64,000 nucleotides of DNA from Nectonema munidae (Eukaryota; Nematomorpha; Nectonematoida; Nectonematidae). The stretch covers positions 248,001 through 312,000 of the forward strand of contig JAUIRK010000673.1 in NCBI GenBank assembly GCA_030549495.1, written 5' to 3'. The position numbers were made by a program, and so were the translations under genes. The stretch's first letter is position 1; the number at the start of each line of letters is the position of its first letter. The notes under the pieces are model-generated. The model worked only from the letters and a program-made list of their open reading frames with translations, searched no databases and had not been told where the DNA came from. Shown piece after piece: positions 46,195-59,330 of this stretch.

Positions 46195-47706
46195 TTAGAT
46201 TTGCGAGTTTGTCAGCGAGGATTGGAAGAATGGAACTTGATTGTCGATGCTTGCCTCCAGAAACTTCCAATATATGTCTTCACATTTGGGATTTTCTTTG
46301 ATGTTTCCATAACCCCAAGTTATAGTTTTGAAACGGCATGCCACCGTTCCTAGGTAGTAGTTTAGGTAGGCACATGCAGCTAGCTTGTCCCTATCCTCTT
46401 GGCATGTTTTGTCATTATGCCTTGCCCTATGTAGTGCAAGTTTGCACTTATCCTTGGTTTGTGGTAGTAATCGAATAGATTTACCCTTTAAATCCAGTAG
46501 GAGGCCTAGGTATTGTATTTCTTCTGTTGGTATCAGTAGGCTTTTAGTCTTGTTGATGGTGACGTTGCATTCACCTTCAAGGAACTTGGTAAAAGCTTGG
46601 GTAAAATTTACAGTTACGTTCCAGGAGACTCTTCTAATGAGAATGTCGTCTAAATACACAGTGATGTCACAACCTTTGTGTCTTTCGCAGAAGGTGGCGA
46701 TTTTTTTGTTGAGCACTAGTTGCAAGATTCCAGGAGCATGGAGAGGGAATTTTCCAGGAGGATAAAATTGATCGTGAATCTTGAACCCGAAGAGGCGTAG
46801 GTATGCTGGGTGTATGCGTATGCCGTAGAATGCAGAAGATAAGTCCAGTTTACAGGCATACTTGTAGCAGGAATTGGATTTTCTGAGGCTAGTGACTCCA
46901 TTTAATTGGAGTTTCTCCAATTTGAAGAGTTCCATTGAAAAAGAGAAATTTTGGATGAATCTTATTTGATTCTTCCCTTTAGGGATAATAAAAACAGGAG
47001 AGATAATCGTAGGAGCTTTAGAAGTTTTCCTTACTACCTGTTGAATAGTTAGGGCAGGAAGAACATGCTTGTGAATAAAATTCTGTTGTGCATGATTTGG
47101 CTGCATCCAGCGGGAGTAGGATTGAAAAGCTTTTCCTGATACTATGATAGGTTTATATCCAAATTTTAGTATTTTGATAACCCTTTTGCACCGAAGATCT
47201 TTGGGTGCTGTCCAGACTGAGCTTTCGCTAGAGAAGGTGCGGTGTTGTAAATCATTGGCTTGTAGTAGCGTGTGCGGTTTAGTGGAGTCCAGAGTGCAGC
47301 TATTGAACGGAGAAACATCTGCTAAGGAGACATCATCGTCTTCTTCGCTATCCTCATCTTCCTGATCGTTACCCTGCCCTGGCTCCTCCCTCGAGCTTGG
47401 TGGAACCGGTGGTTCTTCTTCCGTGGAGAGAATCTGAGTGAAGATGTTTCTCCACGTCCTAGGTGATACCTTGTCCTTGTTGCTTAGGTAATTGAGAGTG
47501 ACCACGTTTCGCGCGCCTATTTCATCCATTAAGTTATCATTGCGAATTTCGTCAATGATGTGCACAGGATCTTCTTCAATGGCCAGCAAAGGCGTTTCTT
47601 CCGTAGAACCTTCTGGAGAGTAGGATGGAAGGTTTTCCATTACTGTGTTGAAATCTTCTCCAAAGACGTCTGTGAGGGTCCTTTGTAATAAGTCATAAGG
47701 AATCAC
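46195..47706 (-). pseudogene. Reverse transcriptase domain of the RT element (fossil)
   Basis: A 503-residue stretch. The first 150 residues are acidic (a run such as EDEDSEEDDDV) and may be a linker or the end of the upstream protein. RT motifs follow: VFIIPKGKNQIRFIQNFS (the fingers), ACKLDLSSAFYGI (first catalytic Asp), GILQLVLN and VYLDDILI (the catalytic DD), then IQYLGLLLDL. The motif order is complete. It acts in copying element RNA to DNA in relatives. It is unlike the usual Ty3 or copia RT in having FPLHAPG where most have a PFGL..AP motif. Confidence 0.8.
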
Positions 47707-47734
47707 TATGGATTGTCTTGGAGGAAGAGCTTCA

Positions 47735-48706
47735 TCAGGCTCCTGAGGAGAGCAAGAGGGAGGGTGATTCCGCCTCCGGTTTAGGTGTTAGCGGGAATGG
47801 GAATTCCTCACTGCTCCAAATTGCCTCTTCTATGGCAGCGAGATTTGGTTGTGGAGATCTGGGCGGGCTGCTTGTAGAGTCCCATGTGGGAGGGAGACAC
47901 GACTCAGGGAGCGTAGATACGACCACGCTACACTGTTGAAGAGACACCAGAGTGGGTTTGACGTCCAACAAAGGGAGGAAAGTGTCTTCCGCGTCAGCAT
48001 CATCAATTGCCCGATCAATCACATCATCAGAAAAGGGAATATTGTCCACTTCCCTGGCCTTGGGGATATTCGAGATATCCGCAAGGGCTTTGAAGAACCT
48101 TTTACTCTTTCTTGCCCGCGCCGCGTCTGCGCGTTGTTGCTTTTTGGTTCGACGACGCGGGTTGTCGAAAGGGAATTCTGGGCTGGAAGCTAGCCTCTGG
48201 CATGGGAATGCCTAAGTCCGACATGGCGGAAATGTTCATCTGACGAGCTGCCTGTTCCCAGCTACATTGAGTAGCCAAACATGCAGTAGTGGCCAGAGAG
48301 TTTACTTCTCGAACGTCAGCGGAATCAATTACGTTCAGATTTCTTTCAATGATTCGGAAGAGCGCCAAGATCATATTATCTTTAGCATTGCGGGCTTGAG
48401 GAGGGAGAGAGAGCTGAAAAGCCTCTATTCGTCTTCGCGCCAGCTCCTCCGGGGAGTATCTTGAAGGAGTGGGTCCAAACACGACCTCCTGTTTAATATC
48501 GAGAGGGAACGGGACGGATTTGGGAGAATCAGCGGGAGAGGCAGGTTGTTGAAGTACTTCAGCTCCATACAACAATTCTCCATACAATACATCTCCATAC
48601 GGGCCATCCTTTCCGACAGGGAATCCACCTTCTCAGTAGTAGTTACAGCGGAGAAGATAGGGTTTCTGTCAGAAACTTCTTCAGATTGTGGAGGTAAATT
48701 AGTCAT
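47735..48706 (-). pseudogene. gag-like region of the RT element (fossil)
   Basis: The first part (from 48706) has a short heptad-like segment KVDSLSERMARME, suggesting a coiled coil. Later comes an RYSPEELARRRIEAF helical region, an Ala/Met-rich stretch and a basic TTRRRGAGKK tail typical of nucleic-acid binding. The last part is acidic and Pro-rich. No zinc knuckle is seen. Its identity as gag rests on position and composition only. It is carried in more than one frame. Confidence 0.55.
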
Positions 48707-48725
48707 GCTGCAAGAGTATTGACGT

Positions 48726-48797
48726 GAGTGTATGAAGAGATAAAGTAAAAGAATGATTTTCTGTCGAGGAGGGTGCTTATATAGCCGTAGAACAAGT
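48726..48797 (-). repeat. 5' direct terminal repeat of the RT element, with TATA box
   Basis: Contains CTATATAAG on the minus strand (TATA at 48777-48783), so transcription would start inside the repeat, as in the R region of LTR elements. The repeat is far shorter than ordinary LTRs (usually over 100 bp). Confidence 0.75.
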
Positions 48798-48843
48798 GTT
48801 GTTATTAGGTTATTGTTTTGCTTGTCAAAATTGATAAACCAAT

Positions 48844-49736
48844 AATGAAGATGTGATAATTAAAAAATGTAAATAAGGAGATGGTGGCTAATGTAAGATG
48901 AGAAGCAAGGCGCAACATCAAACAATTGTAAAATCGCCAACGCTTCTCCTTCGCCAATGCTTCTCCTAGAACCCTTTCGATTACCTGAATTGTTTGGAAG
49001 TCTGTCGTATGGGAAACAAGAATTTTTCATCGTATACATAAAAAAGGTATTACACGGTTTTTATACTTTGGCAATATGGTTTTATTCCAGATTTACTCAG
49101 ATATGGTTGATTATAAATTGTGAATAAAATCATATTGCATTTCAGAATTTTAAGTAATATATTCTCTATAATGCAAGGCTTATGTTTATAAGAAGTGTAA
49201 AAATGTAAAGTTATTTGCAAGAGATAAATTCGTCTGACAATGGTAAGTACACTCAAAATTTTGGGTTAGAGCCCAAACTTTTGTTTTTCTATCCGAAGGA
49301 AATACAGTAATACATTTTACGCTTTTGTTAAGTACAACATTTTATCAGTTTGAAAAATTGAAACCTAACAAAACAGGTTTTATCTATACCATGATTCTTG
49401 AATATTGAAAAACGTTCTAAGTGATTGTTGAAAAACTATCTTATCTAAAAAACACATAAATTCAAGTTAAATATATTCTTCTCAAGAAATTTTCAATCTT
49501 GAAAAAACCTTTTGAAATATAATGTGAAAAAATTAACTATAAAAAATGATTTATGCAATGGGAGTAAAAGTCCCACTATCCGTCCTTGGAGGGGTAATAA
49601 TATGATCCGTCATGCTAAGGGTGAAAAATGGGTAACTACATCATACCCTCTTGCAGCAGAAAATCCCGAAAACATGTGACAAGCACGTCTTTGAACAACA
49701 CATACAATGTTAGGCATGCTCATCCCACATTTACAT
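48844..49736 (+). repeat. Segmental duplication block B, first piece
   Basis: Near-identical to 1-896. It starts about 45 bp after the RT element's repeat. Its left boundary cannot be defined because block A begins at the window edge. Confidence 0.9.
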
Positions 49737-49824
49737 TGCACACTGATGAAACAGATGAACAGAGTCGAGGATGCGTTAGTATAGGATAAATGTATCACCA
49801 AGTTGGTACAAATTGTTCAGTTCT
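49737..49824 (+). other. 88-bp sequence present only in block B
   Basis: It occupies the place where block A has the piggyBac PB1 and is followed by an unoccupied TTAA (49825-49828). It is either the original pre-insertion sequence, lost from block A, or DNA gained in B. Confidence 0.7.
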
Positions 49825-50904
49825 TTAAGTTACCTTTGAATTTTTTTAATCATGGTTTTTATTGATGGCTTTTCTTATTATGAAAAAGGAAGAAGTAAGG
49901 TTCACTCAAAAATTTTTGTAGCTTATTTTTATTTTTAGCAAATAATTCCAAAAAATATATATGTACTCTACATAACAGCCGCAATTGTAAAGGTAATTTG
50001 ATAAATAAGTTTTTTTGTTAATTTAGTTTTTAAATTAGCTTTATAAAAAATTTTTATATGCCTTTTAAAATAAGGGCTGTAGTTTTTGGCAAAAACAACA
50101 GTGGTTTGTTTGACAAACTTATATTCAAGAAGCCTCATAACCGTTTAAGAAAATTGAAAAATACTGTTAACAGCAGTGCTTCCACACCTACATGTAGGAT
50201 TTACAGGTAAAAAATCTTTGAGCACGCGTGTGTGCTTTATTTTATAGGGCTAGTGTACGCTTAATTTATTTGTAGTGTTCGTATCTGAAATTTTAGTCAA
50301 ATATTAAAACGCTTATAACTTTCGCATTTCTCAAGCAAATGTATCGTGCGATAGAGCATTTTTTATGGGCTTTAAGAACACATTGCTTATATTATAGGTA
50401 GAGCTTAATAGATAGTTTAGAATAGTTAGAAATAGGGTTTCGATAACTCACAGTCTTGTGTTCGATCCCACATCAAGCCTAATTTCCTAAGAGTTCCATC
50501 GCTGTGTTACACAACAATTAGTACTCATGAGTTTTTTGACACTAATTTCAAAGTGGTGGGAAAATATGGAGCTAGAGATTTTAGTAAAAGTTACAAAATT
50601 TAATAAGACTTATCATTTAGCCTATTATTTAGAATAATGTGTTTTGAAGTTAGTGCAGTGTCAAGAGATGCCATGGAATTTAGCTCGCAAAGCACCCAGT
50701 CTTAAAGTACAATGTCATTAGCATGAAGTGATGAAAGCGCAAATAAGGCCTTTTTGGTTTTCGGATTTCCTCCAATCGGGAAGCTGTTTCTCACACGCTA
50801 AATGAAGTTTGGCGTTGTTATAGTAGCAATGTTTTACCACTTTCAGTTTGTAAGGACCACCATAAGCAAAATGTTTTCTCTTTTGACCAAGCATTGTTCT
50901 AGAC
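49825..50904 (+). repeat. Segmental duplication block B, second piece
   Basis: Matches 3814-4900, including the tRNA-like sequence and the pogo-like fragment. Confidence 0.9.
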
Positions 50905-50951
50905 CAGAGGTGGGGAACCTTTTTGTGCATGAAGGCCACCTTACAATTCAT
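50718..50951 (-). pseudogene. Psq/pogo-like DNA-binding fragment, copy B
   Basis: One open frame here contains KRKHFAYGGPYKLKVVKHC and LPDWRKSENQKG. Its first 20 residues are only read-through from the hAT1 end, so the true fragment starts near LGQKRK. It looks like the N-terminal helix-turn-helix of pogo-type transposases. Tentative. Confidence 0.4.
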
Positions 50952-52802
50952 CGTCCCTCATAGAGGCCGCACTGAACAAATTACTATTTTTTTCAGTTAT
51001 TTTTATCCCCTCGTACAACATTTAATAATAATAATAATCTAATAAAAGAACTTATACAAGTTTTTTTATTAGATTATTAAAATTGGGATTTTATTTTATA
51101 CAAGTATTAATTAATAATATTCTTATAAAAAAAAAGACAGACGTATAAACATCGAGAACATGAAGTTTTCAAATATTTCATTTAGGTAAGTAGGTCCTTT
51201 TTATACAAATTAATGACTTCTTTGAGTTTGCTTCTTTTGAGAAAGCATTTTGATATCAGGCTCCAACATAGTGGTTCTTAGTTTTAATTGGTCCTCCAAA
51301 TGCTCATCTGTCAACTGTGTTCTCAGCGAATTCTTTACTTGCGTCAAGTACGAGAATGTGGATTGACAACAGTATGTTGTAGAAAAGCAGGAAATCAGTC
51401 GGCGTGCGTGTTCATGAAGACGAGGATATTCTACCGCCTTTTTCCAAATTTCAATAGGATCTTCCCTGTTGTCAAACAGTATTCTTTAAAAGATTCATAG
51501 ATATCTTCATTTTCACTCATTATCTTCGTAAAATGGGGAATGTGTTATTCTGAAAGTTTTGATTTTAAAAAGCTACATCTCTGTAAAAATTTGGATCTGA
51601 TAATTCACAATGTTTGTCACTTTCTTTGAAAAAGTCAATTATTTGCCTTCGTAAAGACAAAATTTTGACCAATACTTTCCCTTGTGACAACCAGCGTACT
51701 TTTGAGTGTTAAGGCAAGTCTACACTAATTACTTTGTCATCCATCATCAGCATGTTTTGAAATTGACGATGCTTCGTGGCATTTGCTCGAATATAGTTAA
51801 CAATACTTATAACCTTTTGCAAAGTATCATTTAAAATGACAGATTTTGCACAGAGATTTTGTTGATGTAAAATACAATGAAAAGAAATCAGTTCATTTGG
51901 ATCTTTGGTTTCTCTTTTAAGATGCGCAATAAATCCTTCATTCTAAATAAAATACTTGTGCTGAATCTGTGGAATCTGTCGATTCATCCAAGGCTTCTGA
52001 GTAATACACATTTTCCTTCTGGATTACATTTTTGAGTTTCTCTGTTACATTACAAGCGAATGATCTGTATTAGTCCTTCTTTTAAGAGGCACCTCTTTAT
52101 ATTTGTTAACTTTATTTGGATCTACACATCTTACCACTTCTAAAATACATTCCTTCATGAGTTCTGCATCGGTGAATGGTTTACCCTTTTTTCCAAGCAA
52201 ATATGCAACTTTATAGCTGGCTTGTCGTAGCATTCGCTTGATGTACACAGAAGGGAACTATTGTCTTTGCTTTTGCTTTCCATCTTTCAGTTTCTTCAGT
52301 GCTAGCTTTCGAGACTCATCCTCTAATTTGGCATATTTATTGTCTCTATGAAGAGCGTAATGTTGCTGTGCATTGAATTTCTTAACCGTTACAATTGTGG
52401 TATCACACAGCAAGCAAGACATTTTGCCAACCCTATTCACTAAAAAATATTGCAGTCCCATTCTTCATTAAAGATCCTATTTTCTTCTTTCAAATTCGTT
52501 GTCACTGTTACAAAAAATTATCATAAATTAAAAGAATCTATTTTGTGTCCTCATATGAATACATTGGGAGGAAACCGCTTATGTTAAAATTCATTGGGTT
52601 CAGAGAAAAATGCTTTCAATTTCTGGGAGTGACATCACTGAACACAATTAATATTCCTTTCGTCTATGTGTGTGGTGTATATTATAAGTTTCAGGTGTAT
52701 AATGATTTCAGACTTAAAAACTATTCAAGGTTTTTATTAAAATAATATTTATATCAAAGGCCGCACTTGATGGCCCGGAAGGCCGCAGGTTCCCCACCCC
52801 TG
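50905..52802 (-). mobile_element. hAT1, block B copy
   Basis: Same ends and the same TTCTAGAC duplication (50897-50904 and 52803-52810) as 4901-6796. The transposase is equally broken (finger at 52258-52461, next piece at 52045-52248). Confidence 0.92.
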
Positions 52803-52810
52803 TTCTAGAC

Positions 52811-55800
52811 CAATGTTTCACAAATTTTTTCAGACCAACGCCCACCAAGGTTTCAAAAAATTTCTAACGCTCTCTATTAAAAAATTTATACACAAATACA
52901 TAAAAATATTTTTATAAAAAATGTTTTATTTATATTTAAGTTTTTATAAATATTTTTAATGTTACATATATATTTCAACGATGCTGAATTCAGTGGTGAT
53001 GTCCATTTTCTATCAAAATCAATCAAACCTGTCAAAAAATTTATTTATATTTGACAACTCATCTCAAAAAGGAACTTTTTATTTAAATAATTATATAAAG
53101 TTTTTTACGCATGTATACCCATTTTCAACTATGCGGAATTGAGTGGCGATATTCATTTTTTATGAAAATCAATCAAAACTGTCAAAAAAATTGATTTATC
53201 CCAAAAAGAAAGGATCAGGCACGGTTTTTTGAATTAGAGAATTATGTTAAATAAAAGTATAATAAATATATTTCTGAAATAATATATAAATAAAAGAATT
53301 ATATTATAAAAGTTTATAAAAGTATTACTTTTTTCCTCTCTCAAAGAATTCTGATTAAAGAATCTTCTTGATGATCTTAGACTTTTTTATCAGTATCGTG
53401 TATTTTATTATCATGCCTGAATATTTGTCAACCAATCTCATTTCAAAGGTTTTTTTCTGATGAATCTTGCGTGATGTTCATTGTTCAATTACAAAAGTTG
53501 TCCACGTTCTTCATCTAAAAAATTATCTCTTTGACGCAAAAGGAAAAAGATGGACAAATTCAATTTAAATTAAAAATATCTTGATAGTGACTAAATTCTC
53601 ACATATTGGCATCTGTGCCATTTTTGATAAATCTGACCTATTCTAAATTTTTAGATTTCCTACCATCTTAGCTAAATGTTAATTGTAATCCTAGATGATA
53701 AGCTATAAATTTAAATATTTTTCATTTGTAAAAGAGGAACTTCTTTTTCACAGTCAAAATCTTTTTTGAAGCATCTAATATTATATAATTAAACCACTTC
53801 CTAGTTCATTAGAACATGGTAGATCTTCCATTTAGTCAAGATACATATTTTTTTTAATTATTTGTTTTGATCACATGTTCTTTTTTCAATTAGTTTTTAA
53901 CTTGGTTCCTTCTCTCATACAAATTTTCAAAAGATTTTATAATACGTTTTATTTTTTTTAATAAATATTTCATACTCAAGATGATTGTAGAAAGTATTAT
54001 AAGCCAAAATATACAAAAAAAAAGTATATTTTTACTATATACCTAATATGCAGCCATTTTTTGAAATTTTTTTACAGAACTGATTTTCAGGCATACATTA
54101 CTAATTTAATTGCCACTTCGAGATATTTTTTAACCGTATTATCCAAAATCCAGTACAGAAATAAAATAAGCATAGTCGATTTGGTATAAAATAGATATTT
54201 TATTTTTTTGAAGACAGTATCTAGAAGTAAACCGCAAATCTCATTGAAGCTTTCAGATATTTTAAAACCATAAATGCCAAACCTGAGTCCAAAAATGAAA
54301 CCAGCATCTTCCATTTGCCATAAAAACAGATATCTTATTTAAATTTCAAAAATAATTCTGTAGACATTAGACGTAAATCGAACATTTGATTGACACTTTC
54401 AGACATTTAAAACCTCTAAATGCAAAAAATGATTTCAGAAATAAAAATTATCATGGTCGAATTGGTATAAAAACATATATTTCATGTAAAATTAGAGAGA
54501 ATATTTTGGGATATAGTTTTCAGACATAAACCGCAAATTTGATTGACACTAGCAGTAAAACCTCTAAATGCGAAAATTGTGTTCAGAAATGAAATCATCA
54601 TGATCTATTTGTTATAAAAACATATATTTCATGTAAAATTTGAATCAATATTTTTGGAAACAAATTTTAGAACTAAACGCACATTTGATTGATACTTATA
54701 GTTATTTTCAAATTCAAACTGCAAAAATTGAGTCCATAAATGAAACTAGCACGGTTGATTTGGTATAAAAACATATACTTCATTGTAAAATTTGAATGAA
54801 ATTTTTTGGAGACAATTTTTAAAAGTAAACCGCAAATTTAATTAACACTTATAGGTATTTTCACATCCTAAACGTAAAAAATGAGTTCAGAAATGAAACT
54901 AGCATGGTCGATTTAGTATAACACATATATTTTATGTAAAATGTGAAGGAATGTTTTTGGAGACAATTTTCAGAAGTAAACCGCAAATTTGGTTAACACT
55001 TATATGTATTTTCAAATCCTAAATGTAAAAAATGAGTCCAGAAATGAAAACAACATGATCAATTTGGTATAAAACATATATTTTATGTAAAATGTGAAGG
55101 AATGTTTTTGGAGACAATTTTCAGAAGTAAACCGCAAATTTGATTAACACTTATAGGTATTTTCAAATCCTAAATGTTAAAAATGAGTCCAGAAATGAAA
55201 ACAGCATGACCGATTTAGTATAAAAACATATATTTTATGTAAAATTTGATGATATATTTTATTAGATATATTTTTGATCAATCAAAATTTTGATTGACAT
55301 TTTCTAAAAAGTAGCCATGATTATTAAAAAAATTAAATATATAAAGTGTTATGCGTTCCAAACTGTATATAATTATAAATTTTCAGGGTATTATATAATA
55401 TAGATCCTAAGTTATAAGGTTAAGTACAGATAATGTCAATATTTTGCTGAAAAATTTTAATTTTTGATTTTGATTGACAGTTTTGGACATGAAGGGGTCA
55501 GGTAGCGATTTTAGGAAAATTCACAAAATTTGAAGGGATATGATTCAGCCAATTTTCTACAATTAATTTTTTAGTGAAGGGGGGGGGGGGGGGGCGTTTT
55601 ACCCTTACAGCACTAATAGGGTTAAGTCGCTTCTGTTTGCAATTTGCAAACGATTTATTTGTCTGCTGAGAAGCTGTGTTATAACTTATAACACTGAAAC
55701 TGCGTTCATTCATATACGTTGTAGGAAAAGCAATGAAAAAATCTTAATCCTTTCATCTTTATCCTGTTTAATCTTAAAACAGGAATGCAAGGTTGAATCC

Positions 55801-56010
55801 AAAAGGTTTGATATGATTGTTTGAAGAGTGGCTTCAAGTTAAATTTATATAAAATTTATAGAAATTATATTAAAGATACTAAAAATTTAAAAGTGAAGAT
55901 ATTTGATTAGCTAATTTTTAACGCCCCCAAGTGCCCAAAATTATTTCATCACCCCCTTAAAAGCTTTCAACGTTACTTGGGGGCGCTGGTGCCCTGAAGG
56001 GGAAATGCTG
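52811..56010. mobile_element. hAT2 with nested PBm, block B copy, internally deleted
   Basis: Starts CAATGTTTCACAAA after TTCTAGAC and ends GGGGAAATGCTG before TTCTAGAC (56011-56018). Compared with block A it lacks 6931-7093, which removes the left end and left TTAA of PBm. It also lacks about 7420-7998, replaced by about 60 bp of AT filler (53263-53325). The PBm right end with TTAA (55622-55625) is kept. Array II spans 54087-55290. Confidence 0.85.
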
Positions 56011-56018
56011 TTCTAGAC

Positions 56019-56830
56019 TGACTGCTTCCATTACTTCAGATTATAATTGTGAGAGATCACACAATATTTCATGGTCCTACTAACTTCTTATAATTAAGGC
56101 AGATGCAGCCTCGGAATGGTTTTATCCTCGGAAATAACGATCACGCTGAAACTTTTGCCTAGTGTCAAGTATTATATCTTATCATGGGTGGCTCGGGTAT
56201 ACGTAGAGGTAATAATTGCAATTAAAAAAATCTCTAATTATATTTAAAAATATACGGTAATTAAATGTCTTTTTTCTCAGGAAATATATCTTAAACATGG
56301 TGGACATAAATAAGCAAGTGGAAGACAATTGCTAGAATCTTTATAGAAGGCTTTTTTAATACAAGTATATGGATCAAAATATAAATAAGCTATTTTGGTA
56401 TAAAATAATTTTTCATTTTAATGAAATTCTTTCTTTGACATTTAAATTTCATATTGGTCCAAATTTTTTTCTTCATTCATATACAAATTTTTTCAATAAG
56501 CTGCTTGTGAAGGGTATACTATACTCTCAATTTTTTGTTGAATGCAACTCAAACAAAAGTCACAAATAAAGATAATTGCTGTTGGAATTAGGCGAATCTA
56601 TGATTGAAGAACACAATGAAAGAAGTAATTTTGAAACCAAGTATAAAAATAAAACAAAGGTTGCGTGGATAGAGTGTGTCTCAAAAATTAATTTTGGTTT
56701 CCTTTTTTTCTCAACCCTTAGTTTTATGCAGTTTGTGAAAAAAGTTTACATGTCAATTTTCTCTAAATTTAATGCAAGGTAAGAACTCGCACAGGGCGTC
56801 TCTTTTTTAGTGTAATAGGCTTTTTTTAAT
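56019..56830. other. Duplicated non-coding stretch, block B
   Basis: Same as 10688-11500; no gene seen. Confidence 0.6.
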
Positions 56831-56834
56831 TGGC

Positions 56835-58172
56835 ATTCCAGAAAGTGAAATTTTGGGTGCAAAGTGCTTTCAAGCAAGCAAGTATTGTCAAAATTTCCCT
56901 ACCACCAAACTACTGAGAAAAAAACTTTGTGCGATTCATCCAAAGCTACCTTCATTGCAGTTAAAAGCGGGAATTCCAACGCGTGCCTCACAACACTGCT
57001 AGTCAAAAATCGGAAATCTTTACAGTAAGTGATTTGATATTAAAAAACACCGATATCGAAAAACAATAATTCAAGTAAAGAAAAACAACGATTTTATCTC
57101 CGAGCTCAACTATTTATTTGACGTTGCGAACCAGAATGCATTGTTTAACATCAGAAAAGGAGACCAAATGTTTCTTCAATCACAACGAGGACCTGCATAC
57201 AGAGGAATTATTGGATCATTGGATCCAGTCGAAGTAGAGCAGAAAAATCGAAGCAAGCTCGAGAGTTTGCTAAGAACAAAATGAAAGAAAAAGCATTTTA
57301 TTACAAGGCCAATGTCTGAATCTGCCGCATTTAATTATTTATTAAAGTTCTTACGTTCTTCTAATTCCGCTATTAGTAGTACTGACATTCCAGAAGATGA
57401 GTTGTATTCGGGCAATTTTGATGCAGCTACCAAGTTGAGCAAGAAAGTTTGTCAATCAAGTCAATTAAATCTTGATATCGTTTTACCAGCAAAACGACCC
57501 AAGAATCTGCTTTCTTCTAATCTTGCTTCTGCTTTAGATCGTACAAATATACGTCTCAAAATGCAACCTACAGTATAGCTGAAATGGTTCGGAGTTTAGT
57601 TGGAAATCTAGAAAACTACAACATCAACCCAAGCTCTATTCACAGGCAACGGGCTCTACAAAGATCCAGAACCGCACAGATTTAAAGGCAGCCTTTACGA
57701 CTAACTCGTCACTTACTGTACATTGGGACAGTAAATTAATAAATTGTTTGGATGGCCAAAAAATGATAGAGCGTCTTCCGATCCTTGTCACGGGAAATAA
57801 ACAAGGGACTGGTTTAGCTAAGCAGATGCTGTTAATACTTGCTTGAAAGACGGGGCTTAAATACAAAGATTCAAGAGCTTTGTTTTGATACTACAGCTTC
57901 TAACACCGGCATCAGAAATGGTGTGTGCAAACTGATAGAAAAAAATTTAGATCGATAGCTTCTCCACTTTGCCTGTCGACACCACATTTACGAGGTCATC
58001 TTGGGAGGAGTCTGCTACGCTTTTCTTGGTTTGTATTCTGGCCCTGGCAGCATTCTCTTCAAAAGTTTCAGAAAAATATGTGTATCAATCGATTAAGAAA
58101 ATTTCCAACCAGCTTCATCTGACCATGAAGTTGAAGCTACTATTGCTCCAATCAGAAAAATCTTATCGCTTT
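56835..58172 (+). pseudogene. CFDTTASN-family transposase-like gene, truncated copy B
   Basis: Matches 11504 to about 12846, including the FVDVAxQNAL-type start, LTVHWDSKL and CFDTTASNTG. It stops abruptly at SEKSYRF, where the sequence joins an inverted copy of the 19.57-kb region. The C-terminal HLWYL domain is absent. Confidence 0.75.
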
Positions 58173-58221
58173 TTATATTAGTATTAATGTATTAGTATAG
58201 CTCACCCTGAAGGTTTGTCAT

Positions 58222-58512
58222 TCAGAAGTAACAGTCCGTGGTATGATCTCGGCCTTCCCTCCATATCGTAAGAAACCCAAATGGTAGATGTTGAATCTTG
58301 TTGTTGCTCCAGAGCTGCAGATTTTCAACACATGTTTTACAGCACACGTGAAGGGGGAAAGATTTATATTGGTCTCCAAATTTCATTCCAAAGTATGCAT
58401 GATATAAGTTTTTCACTAGGGAAGTAATGGTGCACTGTCGGTCTGTCATTGTTACACAACCGCACACATAAGAAAACGTGTTCGGGTCGCTCTTGCACTT
58501 CCGATTCATGAT
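58222..58512 (-). pseudogene. WRE..DCYF family N-terminal fragment, block B
   Basis: Same 95-residue frame as 19620-19910, with PLHVCCKTC in place of PPHMCCKTC and the same stop after DCYF. Confidence 0.72.
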
Positions 58513-58560
58513 TAGAGATCAGAGATTCATGAAAAAACATCCGTGCATATGATTAAAATA

Positions 58561-59330
58561 CCTTTTTTTACTTGTGGACCCTTTGAGCGATAAACTTATT
58601 AACTGTGAACCCGCATGATCTATAAGAGACATGTAAAAATATGTATATTCAAATAGGGAAAACTTTTCAATATTTAATTGTAAATTTAAAAAAAACGAAT
58701 ATATATTATATTCTTAATTCCACATTCAAAGGCTTCCTTGAACGAGATAAACAAAAAATATACGATAATGACTTTCAAATAAAATCCAATATACATCCAG
58801 GCCTCGATAACCAAACCGCCAAGTAGCTAGAGATTACTGTAATCAACTTCATTCAAACTAAACATGGAATCATAGATACTATTCACTAATAATAATTGTA
58901 TTGTACAATTAACTTATAACTCTAATTACACAAAAAGAATAAATATAAATACATTGTGATATCCGTAGGTCAGTCAGTAGTAATTTAACATTTTAGGAAG
59001 TTGTTATCGTTACTTACATGGTTGGTGATTAGATAAAAATGAGTAATATGGTCATTATATGTCCAAACAATATAAAATATGCTTCCATCCGATTTTTATT
59101 TTACTATTATACACTTTTTAATATAAACATTTTAGAATATATTGCATAAATAGCTTGTCAATGATAACTCATTTGTTATTCGTTTACATATAATTTATTT
59201 TTGGCAAAGACTTCATGGACCCCTTACTGTGTTGAAAGGACCACCAATATTCATATTTTTTTTCATGGACCACCCTTAAATTCCCAATCGACCCTTAGGA
59301 GTCCATGTGGACCCCGTTGGGAAACCTTAG
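58561..59330. mobile_element. hAT MITE, end-deleted copy
   Basis: Starts at CCTTTTTTTACTTGTGGACCC, missing the CATGGACTCCCAA end. The other end GGGAAACCTTAG is followed by TCTAGAG as in the other copies. Confidence 0.75.

Larger units (their letters stand above)
45807..48797 (-). mobile_element. Compact RT-RNase H retroelement fossil with 73-bp direct terminal repeats
   Basis: Direct repeats of 73 and 72 bp lie at 45807-45879 and 48726-48797, differing by about one base. Between them, on the minus strand, are a gag-like region, a reverse transcriptase and an RNase H that ends inside the 3' repeat. There is no room for an integrase or a tyrosine recombinase. The 5' repeat carries a TATA box and ends about 20 bp before the first ATG. 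Family: related to LTR/DIRS retroelements; the RNase H end (DNTVAIQAFKN, NLADLLS) looks closest to DIRS by eye, but the group is not settled. It is a broken copy with a few breaks, moderately young because the repeats hardly differ. No target duplication was seen outside the repeats. Confidence 0.75.

Noticed and set aside
45807-48797. Assigning the RT element firmly to DIRS
   Set aside because: The RNase H end resembles DIRS, but no recombinase is present and the RT motifs differ from DIRS as I remember them.
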